Shown here one piece after another: positions 1 to 11,561 of a DNA stretch of 64,000 nucleotides. This DNA comes from Nemertoderma westbladi (taxonomy: Eukaryota > Xenacoelomorpha > Nemertodermatida > Nemertodermatidae): the NCBI GenBank assembly GCA_032718475.1, contig JAUCBJ010003091.1, positions 1-64,000 of the forward strand. The letters are read 5' to 3'. Made by a program: the position numbers and the translations under genes. Numbering within the stretch: the stretch's first letter is position 1; each line of letters starts with the position of its first letter. The notes beneath the pieces were generated by a model. It was not told the DNA's origin and did no database searches. It worked only from the letters and a program-made list of their open reading frames with translations.

Positions 1-2485
1 TAACACAGGTTACAGAGGCAAACCAATAAACGAGAATCTATAACACAGGTTACAGAAGCAAACCAATAAACGAGAATCTATAACACAGGTTACAGAGGCA
101 AACCAATAAACGAGAATATATAACACAGGTTACAGAAGCAAACCAATAAACGAGAATCTATAACACAGGTTACAGAGGCAAACCAATAAACGAGAATCTA
201 TAACACAGGTTACAGAGGCAAACCAATAGACGAGAATATATAACACAGGTTACAGAGGCAATCCAATAAACGAGAATCTATAACACAGGTTACAGAGGCA
301 AACCAATAAACGAGAATCTATAACACAGGTTACAGAGCCAAACCAATAGACGAGAATATATAACACAGGTTACAGAGGCAGACCAATAAGTGAGAATATA
401 TAACACAGGTTACAGAGGCAAACCAATAAACGAGAATCTATAACACAGGTTACAGAAGCAAACCAATAAACGAGAATCTATAACACAGGTTACAGAGGCA
501 AACCAATAAACGAGAATATATAACACAGGTTACAGAAGCAAACCAATAAACGAGAATATATAACACAGGTTACAGAGGCAAACCAATAAACGAGAATCTA
601 TAACACAGGTTACAGAGGCAAACCAATAGACGAGAATATATAACACAGGTTACAGAGGCAGACCAATAAGTGAGAATATATAACACAGGTTACAGAGGCA
701 AACCAATAAACGAGAATCTATAACACAGGTTACAGAAGCAAACCAATAAACGAGAATCTATAACACAGGTTACAGAGGCAAACCAATAAACGAGAATATA
801 TAACACGCGTTACAGAGGCAAACCAATAAACGAGAATATATAACACAGGTTACAGAGGCAAACCAATAAACGAGAATCTATAACACAGGTTACAGAGGCA
901 AACCAATAAACGAGAATATATAACACAGGTTACAGAGGCAAACCAATAAACGAGAATCTATAACACAGGTTACAGAGGCAATCCAATAAACGAGAATCTA
1001 TAACACAGGTTACAGAGGCAAACCAATAAACGAGAATCTATAACACAGGTTACAGAGGCAAACCAATAAACGAGAATATATAACACAGGTTACAGAGGCA
1101 AACCAATAAACGAGAATATATATCACAGGTTACAGAGGCAGACCAATAAGTGAGAATATATAACACAGGTTACAGAGGCAAACCAATAAACGAGAATCTA
1201 TAACACAGGTTACAGAATATAGAGGCAAACCAATAAACGAGAATCTATAACACAGGTTACAGAGGCAAACCAATAAACGAGAATCTATAACACAGGTTAC
1301 AGAGGCAAACCAATAAACGAGAATCTATAACACAGGTTACAGAGGCAAACCAATAAACGAGAATCTATAACACAGGTTACAGAGGCAAACCAATAAACGA
1401 GAATCTATAACACAGGTTACAGAGGCAAACCAATAAACGAGAATCTATAACACAGGTTACAGAGGCAATCCAATAAACGAGAATCTATAACACAGGTCAC
1501 AGAGGCAAACCAATAAACGAGAATCTATAACACAGGTTACAGAGGCAAACCAATAAACGAGAATATATAACACAGGTTACAGAGGCAAACCAATAAACGA
1601 GAATCTATAACACAGGTTACAGAGGCAAACCAATAAACGAGAATCTATAACACAAGTTACAGAGGCAATCCAATAAACGAGAATCTATAACACATGTTAC
1701 AGAGGCAATCCAACAAAGGAGAATCTATAACACAAGTTACAGAGGCAAACCAATAAACGAGAATCTATAACACAGGTTACAGAGTCAAACCAATAAACGA
1801 GAATCTATAACACAGGTTACAGAGGCAAACCAATAGACGAGAATCTATAACACAAGTTACAGAGGCAATCCAATAAACGAGAATCTATAACACAGGTTAC
1901 AGAGGCAAACCAATAAACGAGAATCTATAACACAGGTTACAGAGGCAAACCAATAAACGAGAATATATAACACAGGTTACAGAGGCAAACCAATAAACGA
2001 GAATCTATAACACAGGTTACAGAGGCAATCCAATAAACGAGAATCTATAACACAGGTTACAGAGTCAAACCAATAAACGAGAATCTATAACACAGGTTAC
2101 AGAGGCAAACCAATAGACGAGAATCTATAACACAAGTTACAGAGGCAATCCAATAAACGAGAATCTATAACACAGGTTACAGAGGCAAACCAATAAACGA
2201 GAATCTATAACACAGGTTACAGAGGCAAACCAATAAACGAGAATATATAACACAGGTTACAGAGGCAAACCAATAAACGAGAATCTATAACACAGGTTAC
2301 AGAGGCAATCCAATAAACGAGAATCTATAACACAGGTTACAGAGGCAAACCAATAAACGAGAATCCATAACACAGGTTACAGAGGCAAACCAATAGACGA
2401 GAATATATAACACAGGTTACAGAGGCAAACCAATAAACGAGAATCTATAACACAGGTTACAGAGGCAAATCAATAAACGAGAATC
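1..2485. repeat. 40-bp satellite array, about 62 copies
   Basis: The 40-bp unit repeats head to tail from the first base of the window, so the array continues to the left. Copies vary at a few fixed positions (for example aatcta/aatata and aggca/aagca), and these variants recur in blocks, suggesting higher-order duplication. One 9-bp register shift occurs near 1216-1225. Read on the minus strand the unit contains CGTTTATTG followed by GCCTCTGTAACCTG, a core shared with the 67-bp array at 10.5 kb and the foldback element at 46.5 kb. No coding frame is supported. Confidence 0.97.
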
Positions 2486-3410
2486 CTCCCTATCCTCCCT
2501 ATCTGCAACAAATAGTAAATACTCAGTTTCAGTGTTACTAATCTACTATGGAGTAGAATAAATATGTAGCATTTCATTATGTGCCTGCGTCATTACAAAC
2601 TGGATGCATCGCGATAATTAACTATTACCATTTTCTTTATTTTACCAATAAGTTTGATTGATTCTCCTTCATGGGCGACATTTTATTCCCCTGAGGGAAA
2701 TCCGGCTTACATAAAAACCTTATATCCGGAAGTAGCACCTGTCGGACGGATGACAAACTAGATAATTTGATGTCTGGAAGGCAGTAAACAGTCGAGCTTA
2801 ATCAGTAAGGCAATCCGTCCGCGGTGCAACTATTTTATGGGCAAACATGGCACAATGATAGATGTGGAGTAACCAAGTTAGTTAGTTGCCTTTGTTTGTG
2901 CAGTATTCGATTTGTGGGCCCAGTTTCTCTACAGTAGCTCGATAAAACGCTACTTCTATTTCTAATTGATTTTAAAAAGGTAACGAAATTAATTTGTAAT
3001 TTTTGTTGGAAATGATTGCATCAGGGAAGCATTTTGCTGCCTGGGGAGGATATCCTAAAGTGGGAAGTAATATATTTATTGTGTGCATATTACTGGGTTG
3101 CCTTATTTTTCTATGCGGGGAGTATAGTTTCTAGGAAACATATTGGTCATCTTGTAAGGATATTGTCACTTAGAAAGTTATATTACTTTTGACCATCAAC
3201 CAAATAACTGTTGTAATATCCTGTAAATTAGCTTTGGAATGGGTATTGTCGAGTTACTATGAAGTTGGTGTAATAATTTATTCATTAAAAGTACTGTTGA
3301 CTCTACCAGGAACCGTATACCACCAGCATCGCAAACATATCCGCCACATTGGGACTTCATTGGCCATGACGCAGAAAAATCTCGAAGCTCCCCAACACCA
3401 TATAATGCCG
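2486..3410. other. non-coding AT-rich spacer
   Basis: Single-copy-looking sequence between two satellite arrays. I read no protein family or RNA gene in it; the open frame at 3189-3452 runs into the next array and starts at TTG, so it is not accepted. Confidence 0.6.
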
Positions 3411-4503
3411 CCCCATAGTCAACAATGTCTCATAGCGAACAATGTCTCATAGCCAATAATGGTCCCCCGCCCACATAGCCAATAATGTCTCATAGCGAAC
3501 AATGTTTCATAGCCAATAATAGTCCCCCGCCCACATAGCCAACAATGTCTCATAGCGAACAATGTCTCATAGCCAATAATGGTCCCCCGCCCACATAGCC
3601 AACAATGTCTCATAGCCAACAATGTCTCATAGCCAACAATGTCTCATAGCCAATAATGGTCCCCCGCCCACATAGCCAACAATGTCTCATAGTCAATAAT
3701 GGTCCCCCGCCCACATAGCCAATAATGTCTCATAGCGAACAATGTCTCATAGCCAATAATAGTCCCCCGCCCACATAGCCAACAATGTCTCATAGCCAAT
3801 AATGGTCCCCCGCCCACATAGCCAACAATGTCTCATAGCCAACAATGTCTCATAGCCAATAATGGTCCCCCGCCCACATAGCCAACAATGTCTCATAGCG
3901 AACAATGTCTCATAGCCAATAATCGTCCTCCGCCCACATAGCCAACAATGTCTCATAGCGAACAATGTCTCATAGCCAACAATGTCTCATAGCCAATAAT
4001 GGCCCCCGCCCACATAGCCAACAATGTCTTATAGCCAACAATGTCTCATAGCCAATAATGGCCCCCGCCCACATAGCCAACAATGTCTCATAGCCAATAA
4101 TGGTCCCCCGCCCACATAGCCAACAATGTCTCATAGCGAACAATGTCTCATAGCCAATAATGGTCCTCCGCCCACATAGCCAACAATGTCTCATAGCCAA
4201 CAATGTCTCATAGCGAACAATGTCTCATAGCCAATAATGGTCCCCCGCCCACATAGCCAACAATGTCTCATAGCCAATAATGGTCCTCCGCCCACATAGC
4301 CAACAATGTCTCATAGCGAACAATGTCTCATAGCCAACAATGTCTCATAGCCAATAATGGCCCCCGCCCACATAGCCAACAATGTCTCATAGCGAACAAT
4401 GTCTCATAGCCAATATTGGCCCCCGCCCACATAGCCAACAATGTCTCATAGCGAACAATGTCTCATGCCAATAGTGGCCCCCGCCCACATAGCCAACAAT
4501 GTC
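3411..4503. repeat. composite tandem array of 17-bp and longer C-rich units
   Basis: Two building blocks alternate: a 17-bp block (catagccaacaatgtct, with catagcgaac variants) and a block carrying aataatggtcccccgccca. They combine into periods of about 43, 60 and 77 bp, with a clean 60-bp period at 3421-3600. The minus-strand frames of 67-77 codons (repeating AMRHCWLCGRG) are a by-product of the periodicity, not genes. Confidence 0.95.
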
Positions 4504-5453
4504 TGAACCCAGCACGGGTTGCCGTAGCAACATTATTGCTGCCCGGAATAAATTCAACTTCAGTGGAGGTTTGATTCCATGTGTGACATCATTTTCGGTT
4601 CCATCTCCTTACACGTGTTACTTTATATAATGCGGAGTTTATAAAATGTTCCAGAATAATATGGTATATTTATTGAATAGAATAAAATAGCCTCACAGAG
4701 GTGCAAAACCATGCAACTTTCTAACGCTCATATCTCAGCCATTTTTCAACGAATTTCAGATTGTGTTATATATTGGTTTGCATGGCGAGCTTTATATAGA
4801 TTATAGACGTTTATTTATTTACATAGACGTTTCAAATTGAATGCAATCTCATTAAGATTTGTAGAAAATATGAGGGGGGGGGGGGGGGGGGGGGGGTGGT
4901 GACAGGCACCTGAATAAAGTGTAGTAGTTTTTATTCTTTGACTTTTCATTCAGCATTATGACCACGATTGTATTTATGTCCGCGCGAGGACAGAGAGTGG
5001 GGTTTACATAAATAAATGAAAGCGTTCAATTCCTAGAGCATACGAGGATGCCGAATAATAATTTATTGTGCCGCAGATGGTATGACCCATATGGTGGCGT
5101 GATGAATCATAGCTATAGATGTATATCTCTCTATATGTCAAAATATAATCCTAATATAATAGGACTTTTGTTCACAAGTGAAAAATCTCGGCGAATTGTT
5201 TACAGACCTACCAATTAGTGTCATTAGCCGCGCTGTATATGATTCAATGAATGCGCATGTAAACATCGCTTTGCTCTATATATTAAAAAGAAGAAGAGCT
5301 AATGTAATATCCTATACTAGAGACCAGCATGCGACTAACATTGATTTTATTTATGATTTTAATTTTATTTGTTGAATAAAATGATAAATAATATTGACGA
5401 ATTGTTATGAATTTCATATTATCATTATTATTAACATATTATTTATATTACAG
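4504..5453. other. non-coding stretch upstream of the ephrin exon, probably intron
   Basis: AT-rich sequence with a run of 23 G at 4874-4896. It ends in a pyrimidine/AT-rich tract and tattacag, a good 3' splice site, at 5453. If the ephrin call is right, this and part or all of the arrays to the left lie in an intron. The open frame 5178-5375 starts at GTG and has no recognisable content. Confidence 0.5.
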
Positions 5454-6037
5454 CACCGCGCCGGCTAAACTGTGGTGGTAGTGACAACACGCCTTGGACT
5501 GCATTTGTCTCACCTGTCGCTCCGTTTATGGCAGCGCCAGTATTTTATGAAGGTCGATCATATTACTTCATAGCCACCACTGATGGAACCGCCTCTGGTT
5601 TCTATAATCGGATCAACGGAACATGTCTGTCAGACAATATCAGACTCCGGATGCGTGTTCTAGGTGAGAGTGATCTAGTTCGATACCCAATCCCGAACAG
5701 CCGCCAACAAAACATGAAGGAAGAGCTCCCGATACGAGTGAACCCGACCTCGGATAATCCGAGAACAAATTCGATAGCAACTACGACAGTACGATCTTCC
5801 ACTACAAAGCGCACGCAAAGTAGGCCAAGTAGTAGTGAAAACCCTATCGGTGCTTCCTCAAATACTGACAACACAAGGGACGGCCCCGGGACTCCAGACA
5901 AACAGAGGATACCGGACAGACAGGAAAGTCCTTATGATTGGGACCAACTTGGTGTTGAACCCGATGACAGCAGAGGAATTTCTGCAGTCTCGAGTTTACA
6001 ATTATTAATTTTGTGTGCTCTTTGTTCGTTTTTGTAA
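5454..6037 (+). CDS. ephrin, last coding exon (GPI-anchored type), partial
   Basis: Ephrins are cell-surface ligands of Eph receptor tyrosine kinases. The frame is open from the splice acceptor at 5453 (intron phase 1) to TAA at 6035-6037; an internal ATG at 5528 is unlikely to be the start. The first part matches the C-terminal strands of the ephrin receptor-binding fold: VFYEGRSYYFIATTDG, a G-F turn, NGTC with the last conserved cysteine, then IRLRMRV. A Ser/Thr/Pro-rich stalk of about 100 residues follows, and the protein ends in a hydrophobic tail (SSLQLLILCALCSFL) with no basic residues after it, as in GPI signals. The N-terminal two thirds of the domain must lie in exons further left, outside the window or beyond the arrays. 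Family recognition is by motif; GPI anchoring is inferred. Confidence 0.78.
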
Positions 6038-6619
6038 GAAATTTTTTAAAAAATTTTAATACAATTTTGTTTAATTATTCTTTAACAATACTAATAATCG
6101 TATTAATGCATGCGCTCTATTGCTGATTTTCAAAATTAGGAATGGAATATAATATTTTATAATGAAATCATTTTGACATAGTTTTATTATTGATTCATGT
6201 ATCTTTTTTAAGTCAATGCTACCAGAACCACATTTAATATGTGACATTCATATTGTTTCAATTAATTTTAGTTTGATGTCAGATACCCTCATTATTGTCT
6301 TTAAATGCTTATTCAGCTAATTAATATACTAAAAATATTAATACTACAATAATAACAGATGATATAATACGACCGACCCTTTGTTGCTAAAATTTCGACT
6401 GAAAGGTGAAAACCTTGTATATTTTTCACATGGGCGCTATTTAATTCCTTTACCCCTTCGCTGTCACTCAAATATCATGTTCATTGTGTCATGGTTTCAA
6501 GCGAAAGATCGTAAAATTTAAGTGTCTATTTAACATTTTAATTAAAGTATATTATTATTTTTCTATTATACTCAGTTATCTATCACCGGCTTTTTATATA
6601 ATGCGATGTGTTTAAGTTA
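6038..6619 (+). other. 3' flank of the ephrin exon
   Basis: Very AT-rich, consistent with a 3' UTR and downstream spacer. I see no perfect AATAAA close to the stop codon, so the polyadenylation site is not placed. No other gene seen. Confidence 0.4.
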
Positions 6620-6759
6620 AATTAATGGCGCAGTTTGAACTAATCTCAAAATGGCTACTAATCTCTGTCAATCCTTCCTCCCTCATGCTTGGGATTACTG
6701 CCTCATACTGTAATGTGCTGGAGGTAAAGAGTATGGAACTGGCTATATTGAACCCCACC

Positions 6760-6916
6760 ACCCCCCCACCCCCTCCCACAGGAGCCACGTTCTCATTTCT
6801 CTTGAGTAGGTGCACCCGTGTGCACCCAGTAACGAAAATTTATCTAACCCATTCTTGAACCCGGGATATCCCAGCTGGAGGTAGAATAAATAATGCTAAT
6901 CACTACACGAGGGACT
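6760..6916 (-). mobile_element. tRNA-derived SINE head
   Basis: On the minus strand, starting near 6914, the sequence reads like a tRNA gene head: an A-box-like TGTAGTGATTAGC (6895-6907) and, about 33 bases later, a B-box-like GGGTTCAAGAA (6852-6862), with CCTCCAGCTGGGAT between. An unrelated tail follows, ending near a C-rich stretch. The B box deviates from the GGTTCGANTCC consensus, so this is a SINE or decayed tRNA pseudogene rather than a working tRNA. The 3' boundary is not certain and may reach 6620. Confidence 0.5.
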
Positions 6917-7885
6917 ATTTACGAAAATCACATCTTGGCCAAATGCTAATTATCAATTAAGGGAAAGGAACAGGTTACAGTGGCTATTTGTTCCAACCAA
7001 AACAATAAATAAAAAGTCAATAGAACAGGTTTCAGTTTCATTTTTGGTTATAATCAGCTGTTATTTGCGTGTATTTTAATCTGGAGATGTTAAATTTTCT
7101 TTGAACCCCCCCCCCCCCCAATCTTCTACGTGCATCTATTTTGCACGCCGATCAATTCAACCTATTATTAACCGTATTAATAGTATTAAACCGATAAAAT
7201 ACGTAGTTTAAAAAGCCAATTTCTGGCTTTAAAATGAAACCTTAAACATAGTATTTGATTGTGGCAAGGAAAATTATTCAAAAGGAAAATGAAGTAATAA
7301 TATTGAGACCCACCTCGATTTGTAATATTAAATTTGTAGATTTCATTATGTAATATTGATTAATATGTAATACAACATTTTATCATGTAAAATTCTTTGT
7401 CATATTGTTATTAAATTGTACTTTAAATTGCTCTGTTACGAGATTTCAAGTTATATCGATTATTTATTATAGTCTCGAAACATAAAATACAAAGATAATA
7501 CATTTAAATGATATTGATCTTGTCTTTGGACAGTATTACAGTACTGTATGTGTACATACCGGTACGTAAGTAATGATATGATTGCGTGGATCCTAGATAT
7601 CTTATAAAGTAGAAAATCGAAGGAAAGTAAAAGAGACTGGTTTTCGCTTGGACTCTGTTAGGCGCCCATGTGAAGTTTCGCAGGATTTCCATTCCCAGCG
7701 AAAAAAAAACACATCGTAAAGGAATTTGGCCCATTCACTATCATTAGGCAACTTTCGTATTTTCGACCATCTTCGCAAACAGTCTGGGAAACTTCACTTG
7801 GGGGGGTGTTTTGGTATTTACGTGCTGCGCGAAGTCCTCTTTTTTGAGGGGGATGGTCTGTTGATCAGTCGGTCGGACGTTGAGT
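6917..7885. other. non-coding spacer with a MITE-end fragment
   Basis: Contains the fragment at 6958-7015, a run of 14 C at 7106-7119, and AT-rich sequence. The minus-strand frame at 7504-7734 has no recognisable content. Confidence 0.5.
6958..7015. mobile_element. fragment of the foldback/MITE terminal sequence
   Basis: Reads gggaaaggaacaggttacag followed by ccaaccaaaacaataaa. This is the same arm sequence as the 67-bp array (on the opposite strand) and the arms at 46.53-46.88 kb. It is an isolated copy, not an array. Confidence 0.6.
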
Positions 7886-10466
7886 GAGAAGGTGGATGGG
7901 TGGGAAGGGAAGGTGGGTGGGTGGGAAGGTGGGTTAAGATGGGAATGTGGGTGGATGGGAATGTGGGAAGATGGGAATGTGGGAAGATGGGAATGCGGGA
8001 AGGTGGATGGGAAGATGGGAATGTAGGGAGGCGGGAATGTAGGAAGATGGGAATGTGGGAAGGTGGATGGGAATGTGGGGAGGTGGATGGGAATGTGGGA
8101 AGGTGTGTGGGAATGTAGGAAGATGGGAATGTGGGAATGTGGGAAGGTGGATGGGAATGTAAGAAGATGGGAAGGTGGGTGAGAATGTAGGAAGATGGGA
8201 ATGTGGGAAGATGGGAATGTGGGAAGGTGGATGGGAATGTAGGAAGATGGTAAGGTGGGTGAGAATGTAGGAAGATGGGAATGTGGGAAGATGGGAATGT
8301 GGGAATGTGGGAAGGTGGGAAGGTGGATGGGAATGTAGGAAGATGGGAATGTGGGAAGGTGGGTGAGAATGTAGGAAGATGGGAATGTGGGAAGATCGGA
8401 ATGTGGGAAGGTGGTAAGGTGGATGGGAATGTAGGAAGATGGGAATGTGGGAAGGTGGGTGAGAATGTAGGAAGATGGGAATGTGGGAAGGTGGGAAGGT
8501 GGGAAGGTGGATGGGAATGTAGGAAGATGGGAAGGTGGATGGGAATGTAGGAAGATGGGAAGGTGGGTGAGAATGTAGGAAGATGGGAATGTGGGAAGGT
8601 GGTTGGGAATGAGGAATACGGGAATGTGGGAAGATGGGAATGTGGAAGATGGGAATGTGGGAAGATGGGAATGTGGGAAGATGGGAATGTGGGAAGATGG
8701 GAATGTGGGAAGATCGGAATGTGGGAAGGTGGATGGGAATGTAGGAAGGTGGATGGGAATGTAGGAAGATGGGAATGTGGGAAGGTAGATAGGAATGTGG
8801 GAAGGTGGGTGGGAATGAGGAATACGGGAATGTGGGAAGATGGGAATGTGGGAAGGTGGATGGGAATGTGGGAAGTTGGGTGGGAATGAGGAATACGGGA
8901 ATGTGGGAAGATGGGAATGTGGGACGATAGGAATGTGGGAGGATGGGAATGTGGGAAGGTGGATGGGAATGTAGGAAGATGGGAATGTGGGAAGATGGGA
9001 ATGTGGATGGGAATGTAGGAAGATGGGAATGTGGGAAGGTGGATGGGAATGTGGGAAGGTGGGTGGGAATAAGGAATGCGGGAATGCGGGAATGTGGGAA
9101 GATGGGAATGTGGGAAGGTGGGTGGGAATGTAGGAAGATGGGAAAGTGGGAAGGTGGATGGAAATGTAGGAAGATGGGAATGTGGGAAGATAGGAAGGTG
9201 GATGGGAATTTAGGAAGATGGGAATGTGGGAAGGTGGATGGGAATGTGGGAAGGTGGGTGGGAATGAGGAATGCGGGAATGCGGGAATGTGGGAAGATGG
9301 GAATGTGGGAAGGTGGATGGGAATGTAGGAAGATGGGAAAGTGGGAAGGTGGATGGGAATGTAGGAAGATGGGAAGGTGGGTGAGAATGTAGGAAGATGG
9401 GAATGTGGGAAGATAGGAAGGTGGGTGGGAATGTAGGAAGATGGGAATGTGGGGAGGTGGATGGGAATGTGGGAAGGTGGGTGGGAATGAGGAATGTGGG
9501 AGGATGGGAATGTGGGAAGGTGGATGGGAATGTAGGAAGATGGGAATGTGGGAAGGTGGATGGGAATGTAGGAAGATGGGAAGTTGGGTGAGAATGTAGG
9601 AAGATGGGAATGTGGGAAGATGAGAATTTGGGAAGGTGGATGGGAATTTGGGAAGATGGGAATGTGGAAAGGTGGGAGGGAATGAGGAAGATGGGAATGT
9701 GGGAAGTTGGAAGGGAATGTGGGAAGATGGGAATGTGGGGAGGTGGGAGGGAATGTGGGAAGGTGGGTGGGAATGTGGGAAGGTGGGTGGGAATGAGGAA
9801 GATGGGAATGTGGGAAGTTGGAAGGGAATGTGGGAAGATGGGAATGTGGAAAGGTGGGAGGGAATGAGGAAGATGGGAATGTGGGAAGTTGGAAGGGAAT
9901 GTGGGAAGATGGGAATGTAGGAAGATGGGAATGTGGGAAGATGAGAATTTGGGAAGGTGGATGGGAATTTGGGAAGATGGGAATGTGGAAAGGTGGGAGG
10001 GAATGAGGAAGATGGGAATGTGGGAAGTTGGAAGGGAATGTAGGAAGATGGGAATGTGGGAAGGTGGATGGGAATGTGGGAAGGTGGGTGGGAATGAGGA
10101 AGATGTGAATGTGGCAAGATGGGAATGTGGGAAGATGGGAGTGTGGGAAGGTGGATGGGAATGTAGGAAGATGGGAATGTGAGAAAATGGATGGGAATGT
10201 AGGAAGATGGGAATGTGGGAAGGTGGATGGGAATGTGGGAAGATGTTAAGATGGATGAGAATGTGGGAAGGTGGATGGTAATGCAGGAAGATGGGAATGT
10301 GGGAAGATGGGAGAAGATGGGAATGTGGGAAGGTGGTTGGGAATGTAGGATGATGGGAATATGGGGAGGTAGATGGGAATGTGGGATGGTGGCTGGGTGG
10401 GAAGATGGGAAGGTTCATGGGATTGTAGGAAGGTGGGAAGGTTGATGGGAATGTGGGAAGATGTGA
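7886..10466. repeat. 2.6-kb G-rich minisatellite
   Basis: Plus strand is built from 16- and 20-bp units such as GGGAATGTGGGAAGAT and GGGAATGTGGGAAGGTGGAT, with GTAGGAAG variants. G triplets separated by four to six bases occur throughout, so the strand could form G-quadruplexes. Because units avoid stops, long frames appear in several phases, including one of 727 codons on the minus strand (repeats of PTFPS, IPIFPHSH). They are explained by the repeat and show no gene features. Confidence 0.95.
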
Positions 10467-11345
10467 ATAACAATGTATATTGTTTGGATAGAAAAGCCCG
10501 TTGCTGTAACCTGCTCCTTTCCCTCAATTGGTAGGTAAAAACAACGTTTATTGTTTTGTTTAGAAAAGCCTGCCTCTGTATCCTACTCCTTTCCTTAAAT
10601 TGGTAGATAACAACACAACAACGTTTATTGTTTTGGTTAGAAATGCCCGCTGCTGTGACCTGCTCCTTTCTCTCAATTGGTAGGTAAAAACAACATTTAT
10701 TGTTTTGTTTAGAAAAACCGCCTCTGTAAACTACTCCTCTCCTTCAATTGGTAACAACATAGTTTATTGTTTCGTTTAGAAAAGCCCGCCTCTGTAACCT
10801 GCTCCTTTCCCTCAATTGGTAACAATATCGTTTATTGTTTTGGTTAGAAAAGCCCGTCTCTGTAACGTGCTCCATTCCCTCAATTGGTAACAGCATCGTT
10901 TATTGTTTTGGTTAGAAAGAGCGTCCCTGTAACCTGCTCCTTTCCCTCAGATGGTAACAACATTGTTTATTGTTTTGGTTAGAAAGAGCGTCCCTGTAAC
11001 CTGCTCCTTTCCCTCAATTGGTAACAACATCGTTTATTGTTTTGGTTAGAAAGAGCGTCCCTGTAACCTGCTCCTTTCCCCCAATTGGTAACAATATCGT
11101 TTATTGTTTTGGTTAGAAAAGCCCGCCACTGTAGCCTGCACTTCTCCCTCAATTGGTAACAATATCGTTTGTTGTTTTGGTTAGAAAAGCCCGCTTCTGT
11201 AATCTGCTCCCTTCACTCAATTGGTAACAACATCGTTTATTGTTTTGGTTAGAAAGAACGTCCTTGTAACCATCTCCTCGCCCTCAATTGGAAACAATAT
11301 CGTTTATTGTTTTGGTTAGAAAAGCCCGTCTCTATAATCTATAAA
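10467..11345 (+). repeat. 67-bp satellite array, about 13 copies
   Basis: Each unit holds cgtttattgttttggttaga, then gcccgcctctgtaacctgct, then ttccctcaattggtaacaac. Copies diverge by point changes and small indels, more than the copies of the array at the window start. The core (TTTATTG ... CTGTAACCTG) is the same as in the 40-bp array, in opposite orientation, and in the foldback element at 46.5 kb. Confidence 0.93.
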
Positions 11346-11349
11346 TCGA

Positions 11350-11561
11350 ATCTATAAATTCCAGGGTTATGATCGCAACATTTTATGGGAATCCCAAGAC
11401 AACAGTAATATGTTGCTACAGTCCAACCAATGCCTCAGAGCCTAAAAAAGACCCTAAACAACATCAAATCTATAAATTCCAGGGTTATGATCGCAACATT
11501 TGATGGGAATCCCAAGACAATAGTAATATGTTGCATACAGTCTAACCAATGCTTCAGAGCC
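11350..11561 (+). repeat. direct duplication inside the LINE remnant
   Basis: Two copies of about 92 bp, beginning tctataaattccagggttat and ending in ccaatgc(c/t)tcagagcc, about 118 bp apart. The duplicated part encodes the end of an endonuclease strand (CYSPTN-like). Confidence 0.85.

Noticed and set aside
1-2485. CRISPR array
   Set aside because: The 40-bp units follow each other directly without unique spacers, and the context is eukaryotic.
3419-4203. minus-strand frames with repeating AMRHCWLCGRG
   Set aside because: Translation of the composite satellite; the same peptide recurs because the DNA period is a multiple of three in places.
6852-6907. functional tRNA gene
   Set aside because: B box deviates from consensus and the arms do not close into a full cloverleaf by eye; a SINE or pseudogene fits better.
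7934-10117. 727-codon and 402-codon minus-strand frames and many shorter plus-strand frames
   Set aside because: They lie wholly in the G-rich minisatellite; several phases are open at once because the unit has no stops. No start context, domain or composition of a real protein.
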